Position numbers and translations under genes: made by a program
Shown: positions 1 to 9,622 of the stretch, in pieces
Layout: every line of letters begins with the position of its first letter
How positions within the stretch are numbered: position 1 is the stretch's first letter
The notes under the pieces: generated by a model
The model's database searches: none
Seen by the model: only the letters and a program-made list of their open reading frames with translations
Told to the model about the DNA's origin: nothing
NCBI RefSeq assembly: GCF_006345825.1
Contig: NZ_VCIX01000082.1
Coordinates: forward strand, 1 to 64,000
Direction: 5' to 3'
DNA: 64,000 nucleotides
Source of the DNA: Paenibacillus paridis
GTDB taxonomy: Bacteria; Bacillota; Bacilli; Paenibacillales; Paenibacillaceae

Positions 1-21
1 CGCTTATCCCAAAGGATTTGC

Positions 22-62
22 GAGGCAGTTATTACTCGTTGTTCAGTTTTCAAAGAGCAATC
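22..62 (-). promoter_or_regulatory. rRNA-operon leader/antitermination-like segment
   Basis: Read on the minus strand this stretch contains CTTTGAAAACTGAACAACG, a sequence commonly seen in leaders and 16S-23S spacers of Bacillales rRNA operons. It lies directly downstream of a promoter-like pair, so a 16S gene is expected just left of the window. The rRNA itself is not visible here, so the assignment is an inference from the leader. Confidence 0.6.
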
Positions 63-124
63 TATTCTTTCGTTCGTGTTGCTTGTTTTTCTTTTGTTCC
101 GGTGTATTTCTTGGCCGGAAATAG

Positions 125-154
125 AATATACCATGGACTCGCATACTATTGCAA
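125..154 (-). promoter_or_regulatory. Leftward promoter, probably for an rRNA operon
   Basis: On the minus strand a -35 box TTGCAA (149-154) and a -10 box TATATT (125-130) are separated by 18 bp. The 40 bp upstream (about 155-205) are very A/T-rich, as an UP element would be. Transcription would run left into the rRNA-type leader. No coding sequence lies between the promoter and the left edge. Confidence 0.5.
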
Positions 155-223
155 GTGTTTTTTAAAATTAATTTCATTCTTTTTGAAAATATAAGGATTT
201 ATAAGTTTGTCAGCGTACCTTTT

Positions 224-1171
224 CTACGTATATTTAGCCAACATTTCGGAAAGCATCTGTTTCATCTTATCCAATAACTGTGCCGGTTGCTTTACCGTTG
301 CTTCATTGCCTAATCCAATAAAAAATTTTGTAAAGAATAGAATATCTGCTTTTCTGATATGACCGTCTAACCAACCGCTGCCATCCTCGCGAAGATGAAG
401 CCTAGGAGATGGCCATAAGTCTGCCTCGCAGCGTTGAGCGCCTTCTCTGGTGAGTTCCACATGAATAGCGACGTATTCTTCTTCCGTTTGAAAATGCGAG
501 TCCCGATTGCCTAAATGCACTTCACGAAAATTCATAGGCTTTGTTGTTGAGTCGCTTTCTGCAGCAGAGCGAATTCTATCACAGCGGAACAATCGTAATT
601 CGGAACGAAGAAAGCAGTAGGCCGGACAATACCAAAGCCCGTTGCTGGCGTAAATGCCGATCGGCTGAATCTCGCGGCTGGAAATGGCTTTTCTCGATTC
701 ATACTCGACCTTCAACACCTTCTGATGAATCGAGGCATCGAGCAGAACTGCCAAATGGGGGTCGCCCGTTTTTCGAGCGGGCGTGAAAAAATCAACCCGG
801 TTTTTCATCTGGTCAATTCGATCACGCACATCTCCCGGCATGTAAAAGTAAAATTTGCTTAAGGCCGAAGATGCTTCTGTCTCAAACGGCAAATAAGAAT
901 AATGCCGCAGGGCATGGCTTGCAAAAAATATGGCGACCGCTTCCTCCTCCGTAAATGCAATGGGCGGCAGCACTCTTTCCTTAAGCACTTGGTAGCCGCC
1001 GTGCGGACCTACCTCAGAATACAGAGGAACTCCAAGCTCGCTTAGTTCCTGTAGGTCTCTGAGTATTGTTCTGGTAGATACTTCGAATTCTTGGGCAAGC
1101 TCTTTCACCGTAAATTTACGCTTTCGGTTGACCGTCATCATTAATTCGATGAGCCGCTTCGACTTGGACAA
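224..1171 (-). CDS. YafY-type HTH/WYL-domain transcriptional regulator
   Basis: A 315-residue DNA-binding regulator. Residues 1-60 form a DeoR-like winged helix-turn-helix (TVKELAQEFEVSTRTILRDL) followed by the family signature GPHGGYQVL. The middle and C-terminal parts match the WYL ligand-sensing domain and its C-terminal extension. The start is TTG, chosen because GGGGG lies 7 nt upstream. The gene is divergent from the DinB-like gene at 1293, and WYL/YafY regulators are often found beside DinB-like genes, so it probably controls that neighbour and itself. The shared 121-bp spacer contains a perfect short inverted repeat. Ligand unknown. Confidence 0.9.
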   Translation of the reverse strand: MSKSKRLIELMMTVNRKRKFTVKELAQEFEVSTRTILRDLQELSELGVPLYSEVGPHGGYQVLKERVLPPIAFTEEEAVAIFFASHALRHYSYLPFETEASSALSKFYFYMPGDVRDRIDQMKNRVDFFTPARKTGDPHLAVLLDASIHQKVLKVEYESRKAISSREIQPIGIYASNGLWYCPAYCFLRSELRLFRCDRIRSAAESDSTTKPMNFREVHLGNRDSHFQTEEEYVAIHVELTREGAQRCEADLWPSPRLHLREDGSGWLDGHIRKADILFFTKFFIGLGNEATVKQPAQLLDKMKQMLSEMLAKYT

Positions 1172-1199
1172 TGTGAACCCCCATTATTTTTTATATTCA

Positions 1200-1214
1200 T
1201 GACAACTCTTGTCA
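1200..1214. promoter_or_regulatory. Candidate operator between WYL regulator and DinB gene
   Basis: TGACAA-CTC-TTGTCA is a perfect 6-bp inverted repeat with a 3-bp centre. It sits 29 bp upstream of the WYL regulator start and 79 bp upstream of the DinB start. Its right arm TTGTCA could also serve as a -35 box for the rightward gene. A divergent regulator with a palindrome in the shared spacer is the usual arrangement for autoregulation, but binding is inferred only. Confidence 0.4.
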
Positions 1215-1292
1215 CTATTATAAGCTACAATCGGATATAAGCCTACTATGGCTATCTGATCCCAACCAATATAATGAATGGAGTGAAGCCGC

Positions 1293-1784
1293 ATGCAAAC
1301 CGCAAACGTTAACGAACTCAAAGCCTTGCTGCTAGAAGAACTAGAGCATATCGTCAATACCTCCAACAACCTGATACGAAAAATCTCAACGGAGCATTGG
1401 CACTTCAGGCCGCACCAAAACATGAGATCGCTTCTTGAGCTTGCCGAGCATCTCGTTTCCGTGCCTTCCTCTGACCTGCTGATCCTTAAGGAGAGCAGTG
1501 AAGCGGATATTCGAAAGCTGGAAGCCGATATCGCTGAAGATCCAAGCATAGAGAAACTAACCGAATGGATGACCAAAGGAGTTCATGAAGTACGGAGCTA
1601 TATGGAAGGGCTAACCGATGAAGAGTTTCTGCGCAAGTCAACCAAACCTTTCTATTTGGAGCATGGCTCGGTTCAAGCTAAATGGCTCATCGAAATTACG
1701 ACCCATGCACAGCATCACCGTGCACAACTATTCACCTATTTGAAAATGCAAGGCTACGAAATCAGCATGTTTGATCTCTACTAA
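1293..1784 (+). CDS. DinB-superfamily protein
   Basis: A 163-residue four-helix DinB/YfiT-like protein. The family coordinates a metal with three histidines; candidates are the histidine in the LAEHLV segment (about residue 54) and the pair in ITTHAQHHRAQ (about 134-138). Members include bacillithiol-dependent transferases and damage-inducible proteins of unknown substrate, so no specific reaction can be given. A ribosome binding site GGAGTGA precedes the ATG. It is divergent from the WYL regulator that likely controls it, and is followed by a strong terminator. Confidence 0.85.
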   Translation: MQTANVNELKALLLEELEHIVNTSNNLIRKISTEHWHFRPHQNMRSLLELAEHLVSVPSSDLLILKESSEADIRKLEADIAEDPSIEKLTEWMTKGVHEVRSYMEGLTDEEFLRKSTKPFYLEHGSVQAKWLIEITTHAQHHRAQLFTYLKMQGYEISMFDLY

Positions 1785-1823
1785 TGACACTGCGTGCTTA
1801 GGCATGTACCGCCAGCTAGCATG

Positions 1824-1868
1824 AAAAGAACCTTCAACCCCGAACAGATACGGAGTTGAAGGTTCTTT
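1824..1868. terminator. Bidirectional terminator between dinB-like gene and rhamnosidase
   Basis: Inverted repeat AAAAGAACCTTCAAC / GTTGAAGGTTCTTTT with a 15-nt loop, with A-rich and T-rich flanks on the two sides. It can end transcription of the rightward DinB gene and of the leftward GH78 gene. Confidence 0.85.
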
Positions 1869-1902
1869 TGTTTCTCGCCTGAACATCTATCGTTTTCTAT
1901 AG

Positions 1903-4821
1903 TTAGATGAATTTCTTCTCGCGAATAATCCCTTCGTAACCGTTCGGAACGATAATGTTTACCTTAACCGACTCCGGAGATTGGACCGAGATCTCAATTT
2001 TATTTTCCCCTATCAGCTTCCAAGCAACATCGATTTGTCCCGCTTCCGAGAGAGGGACACTGCCTCTCGCCCAAGTTAATCCGCTCGGATTCGGCATGAC
2101 ATCTACCTCTGTCCATCCCATCGCCTTGCTGCGAACGCCAAGCACCTCACGTCCGAGGAAATAACCAGGCGCTGCGGACCACGCATGGCAATGGCTGCGG
2201 GTCAGCATATCGGGGTTAGGACGGTTTTCCGCGAAATTCGGGTACATTTCCCAGCAAGTCGTTGCATCGTTATCGATCATCTGCCCAAAATTTTGGCGAA
2301 TGTCATCAACGATCGTGGAGACGTGTCCCGCTTCCGACAACGCTTCATAATAGAAGAAAGACATGAACGGACTGCCAATTTGCACAAAATGAGCAGGAGC
2401 ATCCGTTAAATAGCTCTCCATTACGTTTCGGCGTTCCCCTTGCGCCACGCCGGTTAAGTAGGCAACAACCTGTGTCTGTACAGAGAAATTATCCGATTTG
2501 CGGCCATCCACATGAATGCAATCCAGATAGGCAGACTGCTCTTCCGACCATAGGAACTTATTAATGGCAGTTTGAAGCTTATCCGCTTCTTCAATAAAAT
2601 ACAGCTGCCCCTCCGCATCCCCGGACAAGGCACCCATCTCAGCGGCTACACGCAAGGTTTTCACCAAGAAGCAGTTCTGATGAGTGACGATGCCTTCATT
2701 CGGCTGATCGATCGGAGACCAGTCAAGCAGGTTCCAGCCTTTGATGGCAAGCAAGCCATCCTGATCAATCTCTTTCAAATAATGCTCCAGCGTAAACCGG
2801 ATATGCGGATACATCTCTTTGGCAAAATCCAAATCCGCTGTCTGCTCCACATATTCGCGGCATGCAATCGCCCAGAAAAAAGTCCAGTTCGGGATGACGC
2901 TGCTCCAGCCGCTCGGAACCTGATTCATATAAAGAGGCGTCTGCTCCTTTGATCCCGGAACAAGCCGCAAGCAGCGCTTGACGATTTCATTGACGCCAAA
3001 CAAATAGTTGCTCACAAGCGCTTCATTCCGGCTGTCTCCTACCCAGAAAACCTGCTCGTAGGCCGGGCAGTCTACAAAGGTATCCTCCATGCAAACCTTT
3101 GTCGTATGGCGGCTAATCTCCCAAATATCGTTCAGCAATGGATCAGAAGAGTGGAATTTCCCGATCTCCGCAACCGGATAATGGTTGGATAGGAAATGAA
3201 CGTTAAACAGCTTTACAGGCTGGCTAGCGTCTCGTATGGTCAGCATCAAATAACGCAAGCCCCGACGAATGGGCGAAACATAACGCTGCCTCCCTTCTTG
3301 GCACACATACCGGAGGGAATTGTCCAAACCGAAGGTATCCTGGCGGTAATCCGCTGTCATATATTCAAACCCGTAGAAATCCAGTATTGTACCCGCAGCT
3401 GCCTCCAATTCAAAGGTCAAATAGCCGGTGAGCTCCTTGCCAAAATCAATAATCAGCTCTGTATCCAAACCCGGATAGACCGGTACAATGCCCGGCAACG
3501 CATTCGGAATCACGATATTTTGCAAAGCTGCCGGAATAACGCGGGGATTGCTCTCTTTCTTCCACACAGATAAACCAAATACGTCGACTTCACTCACGAG
3601 ACTCTCGTCAATTGAACGGATATAAGAGGAATACAACGCCAAATCTGCTGGCCCGGAAACCTTGTTTAACACTCCCTTATATTGCGGATCTTCAAAATCA
3701 ATTGCCCTGGTTTCCTGATGGTCCAAATCAACGACACTGTCAAAAGGACCAATCGCTATAAAGGCGGATGCCTGCGGTGACTGCTGCTCGGCAGTGATCG
3801 GTGATCTCAGCACTACATCCGAATCGCTATATATTCCCAAGTGCAGCTTGCCTGTATGAATTCTCAGTCCGCTAACATCAATAAGCAAAAGATTATCGCC
3901 TTTATGCAGGGTGACGGCCGCATATCTCTCCGGCAGTACGCCCGTAAATGCAGCTTCTTCCAGTACAACGCCATTTAACGAAACCGCTGTTGTACATTCT
4001 CCGGCGCTTGGAAAACCGAGCACAATTTCCGTTTCCTGCTGTACGGACAGGATCGTAGCTACATATCCCGTAAACGACACGAAATTGGCATGGTTCTCGC
4101 TGCCTTCAACCATCACGTTGCGCATATCGATGGCGGTAGAGTAAGTAAAGGATTTTACGCTGCTTAGCATCAATACGCGTGAAGGGTATACCGGAGCCTC
4201 TGCGAGCAGCGGAATATCCCGCTCCTTGACCGTGGTCCACGGTCCCGTGCCGACAGGACCTATAAGCCCAGCATTTTCCCAGCCTGCAGCATCATAAGCT
4301 TCACTTGCCCAATCTCCATCCCACAAGGTTGCATCGATATATTCTGTGAAGCCCTGCTGGCAGGACATCCGGGAGGAGCGTGTATGATTGCCTGCATGAA
4401 TAGCCGTATGCCATGTCGCGTCCGTCGTCAAAATCGTTTCGGTGCCTTCTGCTCCGATTTGATCCAATTGAACAAGCAGGCCGCCGCGTCCCCGCTCATA
4501 ATAGAAGGTCGATACGCCAAAATGAAGCACCAGCACCGCAATGCTATTGGTCTGCCCAGGAATGAGCAAATGCCCCACATCATAGACATCATAAAATTGT
4601 TCAACCGTCCATGATCGGACAGGCCCTCTGCCTACCTGTTCACCGTTAATATAAAGAACATAGCGTGAATCCGCGCTAATTCTAAGTGTCTTTGATGTTT
4701 GATCAGTTGAGCCTCCATGCGGTGCCACATCAAAGCTCTTCCTAAAACAGCGCCATTCATTGCGCGGGCTTTCGATCTCACCGCCCCAAATCCAGTTGGC
4801 CTTCCAATCCTGATTTAACAT
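1903..4821 (-). CDS. Alpha-L-rhamnosidase, glycoside hydrolase family 78
   Basis: A 972-residue GH78-type enzyme that removes terminal alpha-L-rhamnose from oligosaccharides or glycosides. The N-terminal half (to about residue 450) has jelly-roll domains with the family phrase INGEQVGRGPVRSW near residue 60. The C-terminal (alpha/alpha)6 barrel has FVDCPAYEQVFWVGDSRNE (about 580-600), equivalent to the catalytic DCPxxxERxxWxGD region, and DATTCWEMYPNF (about 850). There is no signal peptide, so it should act in the cytosol on imported sugars. It is divergent from an AraC regulator at 4978 that probably controls it. No transporter is adjacent; the nearest sugar importer is the operon at 14.7-24.5 kb. 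Confidence 0.9.
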   Translation of the reverse strand: MLNQDWKANWIWGGEIESPRNEWRCFRKSFDVAPHGGSTDQTSKTLRISADSRYVLYINGEQVGRGPVRSWTVEQFYDVYDVGHLLIPGQTNSIAVLVLHFGVSTFYYERGRGGLLVQLDQIGAEGTETILTTDATWHTAIHAGNHTRSSRMSCQQGFTEYIDATLWDGDWASEAYDAAGWENAGLIGPVGTGPWTTVKERDIPLLAEAPVYPSRVLMLSSVKSFTYSTAIDMRNVMVEGSENHANFVSFTGYVATILSVQQETEIVLGFPSAGECTTAVSLNGVVLEEAAFTGVLPERYAAVTLHKGDNLLLIDVSGLRIHTGKLHLGIYSDSDVVLRSPITAEQQSPQASAFIAIGPFDSVVDLDHQETRAIDFEDPQYKGVLNKVSGPADLALYSSYIRSIDESLVSEVDVFGLSVWKKESNPRVIPAALQNIVIPNALPGIVPVYPGLDTELIIDFGKELTGYLTFELEAAAGTILDFYGFEYMTADYRQDTFGLDNSLRYVCQEGRQRYVSPIRRGLRYLMLTIRDASQPVKLFNVHFLSNHYPVAEIGKFHSSDPLLNDIWEISRHTTKVCMEDTFVDCPAYEQVFWVGDSRNEALVSNYLFGVNEIVKRCLRLVPGSKEQTPLYMNQVPSGWSSVIPNWTFFWAIACREYVEQTADLDFAKEMYPHIRFTLEHYLKEIDQDGLLAIKGWNLLDWSPIDQPNEGIVTHQNCFLVKTLRVAAEMGALSGDAEGQLYFIEEADKLQTAINKFLWSEEQSAYLDCIHVDGRKSDNFSVQTQVVAYLTGVAQGERRNVMESYLTDAPAHFVQIGSPFMSFFYYEALSEAGHVSTIVDDIRQNFGQMIDNDATTCWEMYPNFAENRPNPDMLTRSHCHAWSAAPGYFLGREVLGVRSKAMGWTEVDVMPNPSGLTWARGSVPLSEAGQIDVAWKLIGENKIEISVQSPESVKVNIIVPNGYEGIIREKKFI

Positions 4822-4977
4822 GCGATTTCGCTCCTTAGCTATTATCTATTATAGATTTCATATCTCGATTCCTTGGTGCATTACCTCTTTAATTATAGTA
4901 AAATCAAAGGAGTGATTTACCCCTATTCCGGACATTTTATCCCTTATAAAAGACATAGAGCAAAAAGGAGCAATCAG

Positions 4978-5898
4978 ATGCTGACCAGGCCTTCGGAACA
5001 ATACAAAGGAGAGAACTACTTTCATAAAAACGGTTTTCTTTATGTAAACCGCGCCGAGGAAAACTTCCATCTGCCGCTGCACAATCACGATTTCATTGAA
5101 CTTGCCTATGTCGCGGAAGGCAAGGGCTTTCATCATATCGGAGAACGGGTCGTCCCGGTCTACAAGGGCATGTTGTTTCTATTGCCGCCGGGCATGTCCC
5201 ATGTTTTTCGGCCCTCGACGCCTTCGCGGACCAGTCCTCCTTTAATCGTCTATAATTGCATTTTCCTTCCCTCGCTTCTTTTGCAGTTAAGCGGTTGGAT
5301 CGGGGATACACGAATCAGCGATCATCTTGAGCAGCGCCTAACTGACCCGAGTGCACCAGAATCGCTTTTTGACTCCGACAATGTCATTGACGGGCTTTTT
5401 CGCAATCTGCTGCGCGAATACGAGCTTCCGCGAAGCGGCTCAGCCGCTTATTTGCAGTCATTGCTTGTTCAGCTCCTATTGTCGATCTATCGCATCATGA
5501 AGGATTCACAGGAAGCTATAATAGAAGGAAGCGCTTCGGTCGCCTTCCATCATGTGCTTAATTTCTTGGATCAGCATGCCCATGAACCACTCTCGCTCGC
5601 CCAGCTCGCTGAACGCTGCTCATGGAGCGAACGGCATTTCAGCCGCGTATTTAAACAGCATACCGGACAAACCTTTCTGCATTATATCCAGCATCTTCGC
5701 ATCAAAAAAAGCTGCGAGCTTCTAAGAAGCTCACAGCTTAAAATCAGCCATATTGCGGAAGAGTCCGGCTACAAAAATATGGACGCTTTTCTGACTCACT
5801 TTAAAAGAATTACAGGCATGACACCACGAGAATATCGGCGCATGGTTCAGGAGCCTTCCAAACCTATTACGAGCCCGCTCCACAATACTACAATATAG
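4978..5898 (+). CDS. AraC-family transcriptional regulator with cupin sensor domain
   Basis: A 306-residue regulator. Residues 20-110 form a cupin-like sugar-sensing domain (FHLPLHNHDFIELAYVAEG) and residues 200-295 carry two helix-turn-helix motifs with the AraC signature (LAQLAERCSWSERHFSRVF and ISHIAEESGYKNMDAFL). An in-frame ATG exists at 4873, but the ATG at 4978 is preferred because AAAAAGGAG ends 7 nt before it. It is divergent from the GH78 rhamnosidase, the likely target, with rhamnose or a rhamnoside the likely effector. Confidence 0.88.
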   Translation: MLTRPSEQYKGENYFHKNGFLYVNRAEENFHLPLHNHDFIELAYVAEGKGFHHIGERVVPVYKGMLFLLPPGMSHVFRPSTPSRTSPPLIVYNCIFLPSLLLQLSGWIGDTRISDHLEQRLTDPSAPESLFDSDNVIDGLFRNLLREYELPRSGSAAYLQSLLVQLLLSIYRIMKDSQEAIIEGSASVAFHHVLNFLDQHAHEPLSLAQLAERCSWSERHFSRVFKQHTGQTFLHYIQHLRIKKSCELLRSSQLKISHIAEESGYKNMDAFLTHFKRITGMTPREYRRMVQEPSKPITSPLHNTTI

Positions 5899-5915
5899 AG
5901 AGGCAGGATAAGTGA

Positions 5916-6110
5916 ATGAAATGGAAAGTCATTGCTGTTGATAATCGATACCTCGTCTGCCGTAAAACCTGGCATTCCACAGCGTGGATGGGCATTATAA
6001 AAAAGGACATCCGCTCTATTCGGATTCTGGACCGCTTGCAAACGGTTGAGGTGTATGCCGATTGTTTGACGAAAGAGCTGGCTGACCGATTGCTCCTTCT
6101 CAAGTCTTAA
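5916..6110 (+). CDS. Small hypothetical protein
   Basis: A 64-residue basic protein with several aromatic residues near the N-terminus (KTWHSTAWMG). It starts 17 nt after the AraC stop and is preceded by GAGGCAGG, a fair ribosome binding site, so it could be co-transcribed with the regulator. No domain is recognised. Overlapping minus-strand frames of similar length exist; this one is preferred for its start signal and position. Confidence 0.4.
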   Translation: MKWKVIAVDNRYLVCRKTWHSTAWMGIIKKDIRSIRILDRLQTVEVYADCLTKELADRLLLLKS

Positions 6111-6126
6111 TGCCAACGCTAAAGGG

Positions 6127-6870
6127 CTATCCTTTGTCCATCAGCCGATGTCCTTCTTCCAGCTCCAGCCCGAAGAAACCCGCCATCGCCCGTGGATCAT
6201 AAGCAACGGCTTTGCTGCTGCCCATTACAATGATGTTCCGTATGTCAGCGGCATCCTCCGCCGGGAGAGAAAAAGCCTGAACCACATCAAAGGCTTCCCT
6301 AAGCGTCGAATGAATGGCATTAATCAATTTGTCGTTCTTTATCTTTCCCATTAGATTCATTATCACTGCGCCATTAGCTGAAAGCTTCTCCTTCATCTCT
6401 TCAAAAAAAGGCAATGTCGTCAAATGATACGGAGTGCCTTGCTTCGTAAACGCGTCTACGACAATATAATCAAAGCTGCCAGGAGACTGCCCTGCAAGTA
6501 TGGCACGGCCGTCACCGATGACAACATTATCCATGTAATAATGAAAAAAAGCTCTACTGAGCTCCACGACCTTCTCATCCACTTCCGCAATCGTAACCTT
6601 TTTATTCGAAAAATAACCCGCGATAGTCCCGATGCCATGTCCGATCATAAATACCTGTTCAAACGCTGAATTATTTCGCTCCATTAAATGAATGATGGCT
6701 CTCGGGTATTCCATTACGACACGGCCCGGATCTTTTAAATCTATCGCGCCCTGGATCGCCTCATTGGAAAATTGCAAATACCGATATTTGCCCACCTTCC
6801 CATAAAGCTGATTGGCTTCGTAGACGCTGATCTCCTGCGTTCCGCTAATCTCCTTGGCTAATAAATGCAA
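6127..6870 (-). CDS. Spermidine-synthase-like (methyltransferase-fold) protein
   Basis: A Rossmann-fold protein of about 247 residues related to polyamine aminopropyltransferases. The nucleotide-binding loop is VFMIGHGIGTIAGYF, followed by an acidic strand end (VTIAEVDEKVVEL), then GDGRAIL and FDYIVVDAF, the motif order of SpeE-like enzymes. It lacks the full N-terminal strand domain of true SpeE, so an aminopropyltransferase role is doubtful. The TTG at 6870 is chosen because GAGGAG lies 7 nt upstream; an in-frame TTG at 6897 has no comparable site. It ends a three-gene minus-strand cluster with the GNAT and VOC genes. Confidence 0.8.
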   Translation of the reverse strand: MHLLAKEISGTQEISVYEANQLYGKVGKYRYLQFSNEAIQGAIDLKDPGRVVMEYPRAIIHLMERNNSAFEQVFMIGHGIGTIAGYFSNKKVTIAEVDEKVVELSRAFFHYYMDNVVIGDGRAILAGQSPGSFDYIVVDAFTKQGTPYHLTTLPFFEEMKEKLSANGAVIMNLMGKIKNDKLINAIHSTLREAFDVVQAFSLPAEDAADIRNIIVMGSSKAVAYDPRAMAGFFGLELEEGHRLMDKG

Positions 6871-6905
6871 TTCCCTGCTCCTCTTTCCTGTCCGCAAGCG
6901 GCTGC

Positions 6906-7361
6906 TTATGCCTTGCTCTTCATGAACGTTGTAATAGACAAGCCTTCTTCAACCTCTATGATCCCTGTCTCAACATATCCGTTTTGCTTATAGAAACGGA
7001 CCGCGGGCACGTTTTTGGAGCCGGTTGCTACTGCCAATGCCGTACGATCCCCCGCCCACGCTTCCAAATGCGCCAGAAGCTGCCCTGCAATACCTTTCCG
7101 GAAGTGATCGGGATGAACCATCAAGCGATGGATATCCACTACCCCGTCTCCCCTTTTGCAAGAAATAGCTCCACATAGCTTTTCCCCCGCGTAATAGCCA
7201 TAAAAGGTTTCTCCGCATGCTTGCAGCGTACTAACGCTATCTAACAATGGCGGAATCCGATCAAATGAAATCAGCTCTGCCTCTACCCGATAGGAAGGCA
7301 GCTGAATGCGCAGCACCTCTTCTGCCGTCGCCTCAACGGTAATATCAATGGCTTTAATCAT
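6906..7361 (-). CDS. GNAT-family N-acetyltransferase
   Basis: A 151-residue GNAT acetyltransferase. The acetyl-CoA loop is visible as HPDHFRKGIAGQLLAHLE (about residues 82-99; motif R/Q-x-x-G-x-A), followed by GSKNVPAVRFYKQNGYVETG, the usual C-terminal motif. Substrate cannot be predicted. AGGAGAG precedes the ATG. It lies 36 nt downstream of the VOC gene and immediately upstream of the SpeE-like gene, so the three are probably co-transcribed. Confidence 0.88.
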   Translation of the reverse strand: MIKAIDITVEATAEEVLRIQLPSYRVEAELISFDRIPPLLDSVSTLQACGETFYGYYAGEKLCGAISCKRGDGVVDIHRLMVHPDHFRKGIAGQLLAHLEAWAGDRTALAVATGSKNVPAVRFYKQNGYVETGIIEVEEGLSITTFMKSKA

Positions 7362-7397
7362 GCTTGCTCTCCTAATCTATCCATAGCTATATCAAAG

Positions 7398-8706
<1,309 letters not shown>

Positions 8707-8884
8707 CCTGATAGCCCCCTGAACAAGTAAACTTATTAGAATTAACCCCATTTATACAGACGCTGTTTTTTCCGGAAAGTTACATCCCTTGTGATCGTTA
8801 CCGCTAATTCGGACGTTCAGGTGTAAAGCAGGATAATGCGGATATAACTAGAATAATCTAGTAATCTATTTTAGGAGTGAGCGT

Positions 8885-9553
8885 ATGAGCATCACAACTT
8901 ATCCCGAATTCGTAGAGCTTGTAAACCAATATAAAATTTTCCCTTTCTCTGATTTTATTCCCGACTGCCCTTCCCTAACATCCCTCTCCGTACCTGACAA
9001 CTGGCATACGGACACGGAGCTCGACCCATGGTTATGGCGCATAAAAATTGTTAAAGAAGAGCATGCGGCTTACGGCAAATTTTTTGGTGCAAAAGGCTGC
9101 TTCATCTCTATTGATTGGTATCCACGCCTTCAGTTATTGCTTTCCCAAGGAAAAAGCGTTGAAGAACGCTACAGCGACGGACTCCTGTCACCGCATGCGA
9201 GGAATGTGTATCAGATCGTTCAGCAGGTTGGCCATATCGATGCCCGTAACCTGCGCAAAGAAAGCGGATTGACCGCTAAAGAACAAAAAAAGGATTACGA
9301 CCGCGCGCTCGTCGAGCTGCAAAACTTTGGCGATATCGTCATTACCGGCGCACAAGAGAGCAGCTTCGAGGGTGGCTGGAGCAGCATGTGCTATGAAAGC
9401 TCCGAATATTGGCTGCAAACTACCTTGAACAAAAATATGAATTCCGCGAAGGATTTAGCTGAGGCAAAAGAATTTGTCAAAGCGGAGCTCCCTGAGATTT
9501 TTTCGGCAAAAGGAATGAAATATTTAGATAAGAAGCTTCAGTTAGACCTGTAG
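8885..9553 (+). CDS. AlkZ-related protein
   Basis: A 222-residue protein resembling the AlkZ-related family of Firmicutes, which shares winged-helix features with AlkZ DNA glycosylases but lacks the full glycosylase. Visible landmarks are PWLWRIKIVKEEHAAYGKFF (about residues 48-67), a helix-turn-helix-like segment (HIDARNLRKESGL) and CYESSEYWLQT near the C-terminus. No catalytic role is established for this family. TAGGAGTGAG precedes the ATG, and a terminator follows the stop. Confidence 0.7.
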   Translation: MSITTYPEFVELVNQYKIFPFSDFIPDCPSLTSLSVPDNWHTDTELDPWLWRIKIVKEEHAAYGKFFGAKGCFISIDWYPRLQLLLSQGKSVEERYSDGLLSPHARNVYQIVQQVGHIDARNLRKESGLTAKEQKKDYDRALVELQNFGDIVITGAQESSFEGGWSSMCYESSEYWLQTTLNKNMNSAKDLAEAKEFVKAELPEIFSAKGMKYLDKKLQLDL

Positions 9554-9579
9554 GCGCAACTCCTCTAGCAAGCATAAAA

Positions 9580-9618
9580 AAAGGAATCGGGAAGCCGCTT
9601 ACTCATCCCGATTCCTTT
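9580..9618. terminator. Terminator between AlkZ-related gene and SLH protein
   Basis: Inverted repeat AAAGGAATCGGGA / TCCCGATTCCTTT with a 13-nt loop; on the minus strand the stem is followed by a run of eight T. It separates two convergent genes and can serve both. Confidence 0.85.
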
Positions 9619-9622
9619 GAAA

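Noticed and set aside
4873..4977. Upstream extension of the AraC regulator
   Set aside because: The internal ATG at 4978 has AAAAAGGAG at ideal distance and the extension is not family-like.
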